Assembly (NCBI RefSeq): GCF_014203325.1
Contig: NZ_JACHIV010000001.1
Location: 3,535,501 to 3,599,500 of the forward strand
Direction: 5' to 3'
Source: Saccharopolyspora gloriosae
Lineage (GTDB): Bacteria; Actinomycetota; Actinomycetes; Mycobacteriales; Pseudonocardiaceae
Length of the DNA: 64,000 nucleotides
Shown: positions 53,674-61,870 of the stretch, one piece after another
Numbering within the stretch: the first letter of the stretch is position 1
How the letters are laid out: each line of letters starts with the position of its first letter
Program-made: the position numbers and the translations under genes
The notes under the pieces: model-generated
Told to the model about the DNA's origin: nothing
The model's database searches: none
The model's input: only the letters and a program-made list of their open reading frames with translations

Positions 53674-54854
53674 TGCTGGTACCGAACCTGCTGATGTGGG
53701 CAGCCGCAGCGATCGCGGCGCTGTGGAAGCTCTCCCAGATCGCACGGGCACCCCGCGACAAGGGCCTGCACGCGGTCACGATCTGCACGATCCTCGTCGT
53801 GCTCGCGCTGACCGCCCAACTGGCCGGCCACCTACCAGCCTTCGCCGCAGCACTTCCGGCAGGTTTCCCGAAACTCGCGCAGAACACCCTGCTGACCGTC
53901 TTCTTCGCCCTACTGATCGTGCTGCTGCACGGCAGCGTCTCCCCGCAGCTCGCCGCCCGCCGCGGCTACCGCGAAATCGGGCTCGCCCTGCTGACCTCCG
54001 CCGTACTCACCGCGACCTTCGCCCGCACCGAGCCCGACGACCGCACCGGCTACGAAGAAGCCGCCGCACCCGACATGCTCGCCTTCTACCTAGCAGGCAA
54101 CCTCTACCTCGCCTACGCCTGCGCCCGCGGCGCACGCCTCGCCAAAACCACCGCCGGGCACACCCGCTCACGCGCACGCCTCAGCCTCCACATCGCCGCC
54201 ACAGGCCTGCTGATCAACCTCATCGGAACGCACCTGCCCCGAGCGATCTCCACCGCCAGCCGCCTCTTCCTCGGAATCGACCCGATCCCCGGCACCGCGA
54301 CCTGGACCACCCCGATCCTCGCCATCGGCATCACCACGTTCTTCCTCGGAATCGGCTACCCCGGAGCACGAACCGCCCTGATCAAAACCCGCCTGTGGTT
54401 CGAAGCCCGGCGCACCTACCGCCGACTCCGCCCACTCTGGTCAGCCCTCACCGACCGCTTCCCCACCATCGCGCTTTTCCCCAAGGTGTCCCCCGCCCAC
54501 GAACGCTGGCACCTGCGCACCATGCGCCTACGCACCTACCGCCGCATCGTCGAAATCCGCGACGGCCTCGTCTGCCTCAGCCCCTACCTTCCGGAACCCG
54601 CAGAGACCGCACACACCGCGGGCGAACAGGCTCGGCTGATCCACGCCGCACTTCAACGCAGCACCAAACCTGAGCCGCCATCCCGCGCCCCCAGTATCAT
54701 CGCCCCACCAAGCTCCACAGATCCCATCGCCGACACCCGCCAACTCCTCGCCATCGCCGACGCACTCAACACACTGATACTGCGCGGTTCAGCAGGCAGT
54801 CCGACATCGAGTCGATGCGATGATCGTGTGGATTATCGACCCGATTCTGGATGA
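53673..54854 (+). CDS. DUF6545 / MAB_1171c-family membrane protein
   Basis: A 393-residue protein starting at ATG 53673 directly after the peptidase gene. Seven hydrophobic segments cover residues 1-230 (for example ICTILVVLALTAQLAGHL and LLTVFFALLIVLLHGSV). The soluble C-terminus contains the conserved WHLRTMRLRTYRRIVEIRDGLVCLSPYL. The family was called putative transporter but its job is unknown. The order XRE, ImmA/IrrE, MAB_1171c is recurrent in actinobacteria and is kept here apart from the hydrolase gene. Confidence 0.87.
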   Translation: MLVPNLLMWAAAAIAALWKLSQIARAPRDKGLHAVTICTILVVLALTAQLAGHLPAFAAALPAGFPKLAQNTLLTVFFALLIVLLHGSVSPQLAARRGYREIGLALLTSAVLTATFARTEPDDRTGYEEAAAPDMLAFYLAGNLYLAYACARGARLAKTTAGHTRSRARLSLHIAATGLLINLIGTHLPRAISTASRLFLGIDPIPGTATWTTPILAIGITTFFLGIGYPGARTALIKTRLWFEARRTYRRLRPLWSALTDRFPTIALFPKVSPAHERWHLRTMRLRTYRRIVEIRDGLVCLSPYLPEPAETAHTAGEQARLIHAALQRSTKPEPPSRAPSIIAPPSSTDPIADTRQLLAIADALNTLILRGSAGSPTSSRCDDRVDYRPDSG

Positions 54855-55034
54855 ATGAGTCGATCATGTTGCACTATCGCATCGTGCAACAGCCGTACGA
54901 CGAGGCGAATCGACGTGGCGTGGTGCGAAGCGAGCTTGGTGGCACTGTTCCAAGCGCGTGCCCACGATCCACATCGAGTGACCGATCGGCCCGCCGGTCG
55001 TCTGCAGCAGTCGAAGACTGATGTTTGGGGGTCC

Positions 55035-55775
55035 GTGTTGGATGATGGCGAAGTCCGGCCCGCGTCGGAGAACCGGGACGATCACGCCGGATTCGCGTTG
55101 GCGCGCGGTACCTTCATTAACCAGGCGGGGAAGCAGGTGTGCGCGCAGCTCCGCGAGCTCGGCACCCTGACCAGGTTCGCCCGCAACGACACCCTGCTCC
55201 CCTTCAACGCGGCGAGCGACCACGTTCTCCTAATCGAGGAGGGGCTCGTCAAAGTACTGCTGCCTGGGCAGGGCAGGGAACTCGCCGCGGGGATCTACGG
55301 ACCGGGCGAGTTGATGGGCGACCAGGGGGTGCTGGACGGTGCCCGCCGCAGCGCCACCGTGGTGGCGCACACGCGAGGCGCGGCGACGCGGATCTCGGGA
55401 CGTCTGTTCCTGAATTATCTCGACCGGAACCCTGCGGTGTTCGTGGCGCTGTGCGGCATCCTCCGCCATCGCCTCCGCAAGGCAGATCACCGCCAGGTGA
55501 CCTTCGCCTTCCAAAACGTGGCAACCCGGGTGGCGCGCCAACTTCTCGCATGGTCCGAAACGCTCGGCATCGAGACCGCCGAGGGTGTCGTGATCAGCGG
55601 ACTCAGTCGGAAGGACCTGTCGCAGTGCATCGGTGCTGGTGAGACCACGGTCGACGCTGTGCTCAAGGAGTTCACCGGGCGCGGACTGGTGCGCACGCAC
55701 TGGCGGAAGTATGTGTTGCCTTCAGTCGTGCGCTTGCGCGAGCACGTCGATAGCGGAGACCGCGAACACGGGTAG
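55035..55775 (+). CDS. Crp/Fnr-family cyclic-nucleotide-responsive regulator
   Basis: About 246 residues from GTG 55035; the frame is open from ATG 54855 but that part does not resemble the family. The cNMP-binding beta-roll shows RNDTLLPFNAASDHVLLIEEG, GPGELMGDQGVLDGARRSATVVA (phosphate-binding cassette) and the dimer helix (FVALCGILRHRLRKAD). The winged-helix DNA-binding part is LSRKDLSQCIGAGETTVDAVLKEF. It lies upstream of a cyclase-like gene on the same strand, so it may sense the cyclase product. This pair is recurrent in actinomycetes. Confidence 0.87.
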   Translation: MLDDGEVRPASENRDDHAGFALARGTFINQAGKQVCAQLRELGTLTRFARNDTLLPFNAASDHVLLIEEGLVKVLLPGQGRELAAGIYGPGELMGDQGVLDGARRSATVVAHTRGAATRISGRLFLNYLDRNPAVFVALCGILRHRLRKADHRQVTFAFQNVATRVARQLLAWSETLGIETAEGVVISGLSRKDLSQCIGAGETTVDAVLKEFTGRGLVRTHWRKYVLPSVVRLREHVDSGDREHG

Positions 55776-55833
55776 TGAACGGACCACTACGTGGATTTCC
55801 CTAGGGCAAGGGAGACACGGCCGTGCACGTCCG

Positions 55834-56745
55834 ATGAAACTCCGTTCCGTCCGACGCGACGAACCGAACGGAGCCGAAACCTTGACCGAAAGCTCAGAAC
55901 CAGCCCCGATGCCCGAGCATCGGGCCTTACTAGCTGTGGACATGATCGAGTCGGGGGGCAGCCATCCAGAACACCTCGGCCAGGTCCCGGATCTCGTCCG
56001 GGAACCGGTACACGCCGCCCTGCGGGCGGTCGGCCTCAACCGTGATTCAGCCCAGGACGAGCAGTTCACCGGTGACGGATTCCTGCGCGCGTACCCGAGC
56101 GGATTCCTGCCGGCGTTGATCGACATGGTCAGCATGCTCGACGAGCTCCTGGACACGCGCAACAGGTCCACGAAACCCGAGGTGCGGTTGCGGATCGCGG
56201 TGCACCTTGGGCCGTTGCCACTGGAACGAGGCTTCCACCGACCGAACATCGATCTCAACAGGCTGTTGGGCGCGGAGGTGTTCAAGCGAGTCATCCGGCA
56301 CTGTCGGGAACACATCACCAACGATGCGCTGACGACAGCGCTGATCGTCTCGAACAGCGCGTATAAGACCGTATTCGGGGGTGACTACACGCGGGTGCTC
56401 CGGCGGGGCGAGTTCGCCTCGTTGCCCATTGTGCACAACGAGTTCAACGAGGATGCGTGGGTCCGCATCACCGGAGTGCACCCGACACAGCTAGAAAACA
56501 TCCCCATCGACGGTGAGCCGACACCGGAGGCGCCGCAGACGCCGATCTCGGGCCTCGGCCATGCACCCGGTCAGCGATCGATCAGTAACCAGGGCACTGT
56601 CGACGGAAATCTGGTCACCGGCGACGGGAACAGCTTCACGACGAATCCGACCACCAACGTGAGTAATTACGTCGGCGGCAGGAACGCTGGGGTCCAGGCC
56701 GGGACCTTCAACGGGCGCTTCAACCAGGGTGAAGATCGGCGTTGA
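55834..56745 (+). CDS. Class III nucleotide-cyclase-like protein with C-terminal RHIM-like motif
   Basis: A 303-residue protein; ATG 55834 is used, although TTG 55882 is possible. Residues 30-270 resemble actinobacterial class III nucleotidyl cyclases: HRALLAVDMIES (Asp36), EQFTGDGFLRAYPSGF (Asp81) and LRIAVHLGPL. Both metal-binding Asp positions of the fold are kept, so activity is plausible; the base specificity is unknown. The last 50 residues are Gly/Asn/Ser-rich and contain NAGVQAGTFNGRFNQ, also found at the start of the next protein. The gene lies 60 bp after the Crp-like gene and overlaps the STAND gene by TTGA. Confidence 0.8.
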   Translation: MKLRSVRRDEPNGAETLTESSEPAPMPEHRALLAVDMIESGGSHPEHLGQVPDLVREPVHAALRAVGLNRDSAQDEQFTGDGFLRAYPSGFLPALIDMVSMLDELLDTRNRSTKPEVRLRIAVHLGPLPLERGFHRPNIDLNRLLGAEVFKRVIRHCREHITNDALTTALIVSNSAYKTVFGGDYTRVLRRGEFASLPIVHNEFNEDAWVRITGVHPTQLENIPIDGEPTPEAPQTPISGLGHAPGQRSISNQGTVDGNLVTGDGNSFTTNPTTNVSNYVGGRNAGVQAGTFNGRFNQGEDRR

Positions 56746-58772
56746 CCGCGACGAGCGAGACCGGAGAAACCGCCCGGTCCCAGAATCCGGGCAGCCCAGG
56801 TGGTTCGACGAGCAACACGGCCGAGCACAACAGCGGTGTCCAATCGGAGAATTTCAACGGGGATTACAACATCTTCAACTGGTATGCGGAGTCCAAGCAG
56901 CCGCCCCTCAAGGACCGCCAGGTCTCCGAGACCGAGATCGCCCGTGCCCGCGATCACTTCGTGCCATGCCCGGGTTTCGAAGAAGCCCAGGCGACGCTGG
57001 AACGCAGCCGCGTGCTGTTCCTCCGCAACACCGGGACCGGCCGCTCACTGGCAAGCGTCCGATTGCTCACCAAATGCGCGGTCGCTTCCATCTCGTGCCT
57101 CAGCGAACGCCGGTCGTTCGACAGCCTTGCCGACTCAGACCTGGAACCGGGGGGTGGCTACATCTGGCAGGGTCTGGACCGCGAGTGGCACGAGCAGATC
57201 ACCCCCGCTTCCGTTGACCGGGTGGCGACCTGGGCCTTGAAGCAGCACAGCTTCGTCGTGGTGATCGTCGATCACCGCGTGGAGGTCGACCTGCGCAAGT
57301 ACACCGAGCGGCTGGGGAAGCCAGACCCGGTGCAAGTGGCCTTGTCCGTGCTGCGTTCCCAACACGGGCTGGCGGCGGATACCGCCGAGAAGGTCTTGGA
57401 CGCGGAATTCCGCGAACAACTCACCAGCACATCGGCGCCGAACGACGCCGAGTTCGTCGCCATCCGCGCTTGGGAGGTGCATCGGGGTGACCGGGACAAG
57501 GAGCAGGCTATCGCGGACGCTTCGTCGGACCTTCGTACGTCTGTGGCCCGATGGTTCCTGGAGGTAGATAAGCGCAGCCCGATCGAATACGCGATGCTCG
57601 TGGCCATCGCGGTGTTCGAGGGCCGGGAGTACGACGACGTCGTACAGTTGGCCGAGGACCTCGAGAACATGATCTACAAGCGGGACAGCGGTAAGGACGT
57701 CGAGTCCCGCAAGATCTTCGAATTCAGCAAAACGGTGATCCTCTTCCGACTCAACGCCGCGGTCACTCCGCACCAGGACACGGACGGAAGTGGATTCCCA
57801 AGGGAAGCCGTGCATTTCCGCCGCTCTGACTGGGCCCGAGAGGCATTCCGCCGGGCGTGGAGTGAGTACGACCTCTTCCGCCCCGTTCTCGTGGACTGGA
57901 TGGCGAAGCAGGCAAAGCTGGGATTCCAGTGGTACTGCGCGAAAGCGCTCCACGACGTGCTGGTCAACGTCCCCCACAGTGAACCGCTCGCACACATCGG
58001 CGCCTTGGCTGCCAAGCAGTCCCGGCACGCCAACGAACTGGCGGCCGAACTCGTGGGCCGGCTCGCGCGGGACGACCGCACCAAGCACGTCGTCGAGCCG
58101 ACGCTGCTGGAATGGTGCGACGGTGACCGGGACTTTCATCGCAAGTGGACTGCCGCTTCGGTCTACGCGACCGAGTACGGACGGCGTCAGCCCGATACAG
58201 CGCTTCGCGAGCTGGAGAAGATCGCGCGGACCAACGCCAACCTCAACTCTGCGGTGAACGCAGCGATCATCTCCCTGCTCGACGAGCCTGCAAATCGCAC
58301 GAAGGTGCTACAAACCTTGGTGCAGTGGACCGGGGTACGAGCCATCGACACGGATTCCATGGAGCAGGGCGCGAACCTGCGGGCCATCGGGCTCGACTGT
58401 GCGCAAGCGGTTCTCGGACTCATGCACGGCACCAGCTACCTGCGCTCGATTCGTGCCGGCGGTTCGTTCGGCGACCCGGATACGCGGCTGGTGGCCAAGC
58501 TGTTCGGTCGGCTGTTCCAAGACCAGAACAAGCGTGCGGAATCGCTGCACGCGTTGCTCGAACTCAGTGCCCGGAGTGCAGCAGATCCGACGAGCGATGA
58601 GGCGGTCGGCTTCGCCCAGCTCCTGTTCGCTGTGGTCCCCGAGCTCGAGCGCGCCCGAGCGCTGTTCCAGCACTGGAAGAAGGTGTTCCCCGGAAACACA
58701 CAACGAATCAACCGCGCATTCGTAACATTAAAGAACCTTTACAGGAGGTTCGGGCTGGCCCCTGAACAATGA
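56742..58772 (+). CDS. STAND-like NTPase with N-terminal RHIM-like motif
   Basis: A 676-residue protein starting at TTG 56742 in a TTGA overlap. The first 60 residues are Gly/Ser/Asn-rich and contain NSGVQSENFNGDYNIFN (residues 30-46), matching the C-terminal motif of the cyclase-like protein. Then comes a degenerate P-loop, VLFLRNTGTGRSLASVRLL (residues 91-109), and a Walker B-like FVVVIVDHRVEVDL. The rest is alpha-helical repeat, suited to sensing or scaffolding. The arrangement resembles STAND/NLR-like conflict proteins. No death-effector domain is visible, so either the partner or the assembly itself acts. Confidence 0.72.
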   Translation: MTATSETGETARSQNPGSPGGSTSNTAEHNSGVQSENFNGDYNIFNWYAESKQPPLKDRQVSETEIARARDHFVPCPGFEEAQATLERSRVLFLRNTGTGRSLASVRLLTKCAVASISCLSERRSFDSLADSDLEPGGGYIWQGLDREWHEQITPASVDRVATWALKQHSFVVVIVDHRVEVDLRKYTERLGKPDPVQVALSVLRSQHGLAADTAEKVLDAEFREQLTSTSAPNDAEFVAIRAWEVHRGDRDKEQAIADASSDLRTSVARWFLEVDKRSPIEYAMLVAIAVFEGREYDDVVQLAEDLENMIYKRDSGKDVESRKIFEFSKTVILFRLNAAVTPHQDTDGSGFPREAVHFRRSDWAREAFRRAWSEYDLFRPVLVDWMAKQAKLGFQWYCAKALHDVLVNVPHSEPLAHIGALAAKQSRHANELAAELVGRLARDDRTKHVVEPTLLEWCDGDRDFHRKWTAASVYATEYGRRQPDTALRELEKIARTNANLNSAVNAAIISLLDEPANRTKVLQTLVQWTGVRAIDTDSMEQGANLRAIGLDCAQAVLGLMHGTSYLRSIRAGGSFGDPDTRLVAKLFGRLFQDQNKRAESLHALLELSARSAADPTSDEAVGFAQLLFAVVPELERARALFQHWKKVFPGNTQRINRAFVTLKNLYRRFGLAPEQ

Positions 58773-59084
58773 GGAACGATTCGCCGCTGGCATGCTTCTC
58801 CGGCCTTTCTCGACGACGTCTGGGACAAGTCCGACCGCTACCGACGGATCGGACTAGATCGGTGCACCTGGAGCACGCGATCTCATGCGCGCGCACATCC
58901 GGCGCAGCCTCACCGCCCGCTTCCAGGAAGCCGCGGCGTTCCATGTCTTCGGACTTCGACCGGACCGTAGACGTGCGGACGACGCGGGTTGTATTGAGAT
59001 GGGGTTTTGCCGCGTGTTGCGAGGGGTGTGGTATTTGAGAATTAGATGACGGCCACGTAGCTCGTGTGCATGCCCTGCGGTCCG
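58773..59084 (+). other. Intergenic region with no supported gene
   Basis: About 310 bp. Short open frames exist on both strands but none has a convincing ribosome site or family pattern. It separates the STAND gene from the convergent recombinase remnant; no terminator-type hairpin was recognised. Confidence 0.5.
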
Positions 59085-59960
59085 TCACGTAAGCATCGGC
59101 CCACGAGAAGCGAAAAGCCTGATCAGAGCCTGAGCACACCAATCCTGCCAGTAACCACGAGAGGCTGGGCCTTTGGTTCGACTCCCCCCTCGGACACGCA
59201 TGCTAACCACACGTGGTGAGATCGTAGCTTCTACGACTCGCGCGTGTGGTTCGTATTTGAGGCGGAGTTGCAGGCTGTCGTAGATCTTGTTCAGGGTCTC
59301 CGGCCTGCCATCCGCCAGGGCAGTCCCCACGTCGCCGAGCGAATCGATCATGGCGTAGACCTCTCCGCCTTTCAGGTTCCGTGCTTCGGGTGTGCCGTCC
59401 AGCTCTGCCTGTGCGGCGGCTCGCTCGGCTTGTGCCGTGTTGATCGCGTCGACGAGCGCCACCGGATCGGCTCCCGCTTCGATGGCGGCTTGCAGGCGGT
59501 GCAGCCGCGTAGTGGCGTCGGTGAGCTTCTTCTTCAGTGCGTCCTTCGGGCCGGTTCGGTTGCTGGGCTTGGTCTGAGAGCCGAGCAAACCTGCTTCGCC
59601 TATTCGCCAGAAATGACCCTGCAAATCCGGTTGATACTCCGCCAGGTGCAACTGTTCACCGGGTACCGAGTTCAGCAAATCATACATCGGGGATATCCTC
59701 TTTCGCTGCGAGCAAAGTCGCACGGGGAGAACCACGAGCCGCTCGCCGGAGGCCACTGTCGTCCCGCTTGGAAACCGACCGGCACACTCCTCAGTGAGAT
59801 CGCGGCCAATCACCGCGACGTCACCACCGACCAGCTCCCAGATGTCCGGGCAACCGTCGTCGTTACCGCTCACTCCGAGCTCGCGTGCGGGTTTCCCCAA
59901 CCTGCGCACGAGCGGCGATGCCGAATCCGCTTCCCAATCCTTTTCTGTCATCTCCCCCAC
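59085..59960 (-). pseudogene. Composite ORF: small conserved protein + DUF6879-like start + serine recombinase C-terminus
   Basis: One open frame of 291 codons from ATG 59960 is built of three unrelated parts. Residues 1-80 are a small actinobacterial protein (DDGCPDIWELVGGDVAVIGRDL). Residues 92-130 (MYDLLNSVPGEQLHLAEYQ) resemble the start of a DUF6879 protein, the usual neighbour of the first. Residues 140-275 match the C-terminal coiled coil and end of large serine recombinases: LHRLQAAIEAGADPVALVDAINTAQAERAAAQAEL, then RLKYEP and VVSMRVRGG. The catalytic N-terminus of the recombinase is missing. It looks like a deletion scar of an integrative element. Whether the fused protein is made is unknown. 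Confidence 0.65.
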
Positions 59961-60381
59961 CTCTCAATGCTGGAACGACCGCCCTGAAAAGGTGACAACC
60001 GGCCATCAACAGCTGGTATCACTACTATTGGTGTCGTGTATTCGGCTAGAGATTCTCTCGGTACTGACTGCTCCGGGTACCGTGCCGGACGAGCATGTTG
60101 TTACCAGCCGTCCAGATACACTCCACATGACCCGCCAGGCGACAGTGGTATTCACGTCGGCCGCCCGGTGCTGTCCACCTCTTCGCCCGGGGGCTCCGCC
60201 GGCGGTGTCGGCGACGATTTGCTGGGGCACGCGAATCCGGTAGGTGTGCCCGTGAACGGCGGTCGAGCGCGACCGCGACATGAACGAGCGACGGTCGCCT
60301 CGCGGGGAACCTCGTCCCGAGCCGTTTCGCGTCCTGGGTGCGGGCCGTCCGCTCGATAAGCGAAGGCGTCGAGCAGGCCGG
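59961..60381 (-). other. Intergenic region, possible element boundary
   Basis: About 420 bp with no supported gene. Codon use and context change from element-type to metabolic genes across it. No tRNA gene or direct repeat serving as an attachment site was recognised by eye. Confidence 0.4.
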
Positions 60382-60909
60382 TCAGTAGACCTCGGGAAGC
60401 AGGATGTCGGCGGGCGGGTTTTCCGGCGCGTAGTTGCCGGCGTGCGCGCCGGCGTGGATCTCGTCCTTCGTGAGGCCTTGCTCGCGTGCCTCGACGAGCT
60501 TGTCCGGGTCGAAGAAGGAGCCGATGGGGTTCTCGGCGAACTCGCGCGAGGCCCACATCCACTCCTTGGACACCGCCCAGTCGCCGAAGGCGTCGACCTG
60601 GATCTCCACGCCGTTGCCCTCCGGGTCGGCGTAGTACATCGACATCGTGATGCCGTGGTCGAGGCTCATGAACGGCAGGATGCCCTCATCCTTGAGCCGC
60701 AGGTAGTTGTCGAGCCACTGGTCGAAGTCGGTGTACTCGAACGCGGTGTGGTGCAGACCGGCGCTGGTCGACTTGTCCACCGGCTTCTTGATGGCCGGAT
60801 GCGCGATGAAAGCGACCCGGTGGTTGGCCTCGTCGTTGGTGAGCCACGCCGCGCCGTCGCTGTAGTGGACTGGGGTGAGCCCGGCGACCTTCTCGTACCA
60901 GGCGACCAT
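60382..60909 (-). CDS. VOC-family (glyoxalase/extradiol dioxygenase-like) protein
   Basis: About 175 residues from ATG 60909. The vicinal-oxygen-chelate pattern is clear: HHTAFEYTDFDQWLDNYLRLKD, then HGITMSMYYADPEGNGVEIQVD, with metal-binding His and Glu. In the same frame upstream of 60909 lies PKLHHTTFLTLKLDE, the normal start of this family with the first metal His, but a TGA blocks it and no start codon is available. GTG 60979 is one base out of frame. A single-base indel therefore probably separates start and body. Members act in aromatic ring cleavage. It is followed by the IclR gene upstream on the same strand. Confidence 0.75.
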   Translation of the reverse strand: MVAWYEKVAGLTPVHYSDGAAWLTNDEANHRVAFIAHPAIKKPVDKSTSAGLHHTAFEYTDFDQWLDNYLRLKDEGILPFMSLDHGITMSMYYADPEGNGVEIQVDAFGDWAVSKEWMWASREFAENPIGSFFDPDKLVEAREQGLTKDEIHAGAHAGNYAPENPPADILLPEVY

Positions 60910-61006
60910 CTCGTCGAGCTTGAGCGTCAGGAAGGTCGTGTGATGCAGCTTCGGCGCGGGTTGACGAATCGCTGGTCACGCCAGATCTTGCGTGAGCGGT
61001 GTTCGG

Positions 61007-61807
61007 TCAGCTGAGGCGGCGGGTGATGGCGAAGGCCGCCCGTTGCACCTCGACGCCGAGCTGTTCGATGCGTTCGGGGGGGATCTCTTCTTGGGTGCCT
61101 GCGACCTGGATCGCGGCTGTGGTGGGTGTGTCGTTGGCCAGGCCCGCCGCGACCGACGCCATTCCGGGTTCGCGTTCGCCCACCGCGTGCCCGAAGCCCG
61201 TGTCGCGAATGCTCTTGAGGTCGTTGAGGAATGCGTCTCGGTCGATGGGCGTTCCGTCGGCGCGGGTGTGGTCGTCGAGCCGGTCGAGGAGCCGTTCGAC
61301 CTCCTCGGGGTCCATGGCGGACGCGAGGACCTTGCCGGCGCCGAGGTGGAGCGGGAGCTGTTCTCCGATGGGCAGTTCGTAGCGCAGCGGGCGGGCACCG
61401 TCGACGCGAGCGAGCACGACCCGGTGCCGACCCATCCGCTTGAACAGGGATGCCGTGAGGCCCGTCTCGGCGGCGAGGTCCTGCAGCACGGGCCTCGCCG
61501 CGTTCAGCAACGGACTGGTGGTGAGGTAGGCGTGCGCACCGAAGATCAGTCCGACTCCGGGGCGATACCCGGTCGCGTCGCGTTCGACCCGCCCACGAGC
61601 TTCGAGGACGTTGAGGATGCGTTGCGTGGTCGCGACCGGGAGGTCGGCGCGGCGGGCGATGTCACTGAGCCGCAGGGTGTGGCGGCTGCTTTCGAGCACC
61701 TCCAGGACGTCGATGGCGCGCTCGAGGGACCGCATGCTGCTCGCCGGGTTCTTCGGCGTTTCCGGAGCCACCTCGACCACCCTTCTGTTCGACGCCTTCC
61801 CCCTCAT
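61007..61807 (-). CDS. IclR-family transcriptional regulator
   Basis: A 266-residue protein with the IclR winged helix (SLERAIDVLEVLESSRHTLRLSDIARRADLPVATTQRILNVLEARG) and the effector domain (LPLHLGAGKVLASAMDPEEVERLL, GFGHAVGEREPGMASVAAG). IclR proteins sense small aromatic or organic acids and control catabolic operons. It lies between the VOC gene and the dehydrogenase/RraA fusion on the same strand, so it probably regulates them. Confidence 0.94.
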   Translation of the reverse strand: MRGKASNRRVVEVAPETPKNPASSMRSLERAIDVLEVLESSRHTLRLSDIARRADLPVATTQRILNVLEARGRVERDATGYRPGVGLIFGAHAYLTTSPLLNAARPVLQDLAAETGLTASLFKRMGRHRVVLARVDGARPLRYELPIGEQLPLHLGAGKVLASAMDPEEVERLLDRLDDHTRADGTPIDRDAFLNDLKSIRDTGFGHAVGEREPGMASVAAGLANDTPTTAAIQVAGTQEEIPPERIEQLGVEVQRAAFAITRRLS

Positions 61808-61870
61808 CTTTCCACACGGTGGTGAACAATCTCGGGTGGCGTGGGCAGGACCGGGGCTCCGGACTGCACC

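Noticed and set aside
59165..59200. tRNA-like 3' end (GGTTCGACTCCCCCCTCGG)
   Set aside because: T-stem pairing is poor, and no anticodon or D arm precedes it. The bases code the serine-recombinase tail on the other strand. It could derive from an att site but is not a tRNA gene.
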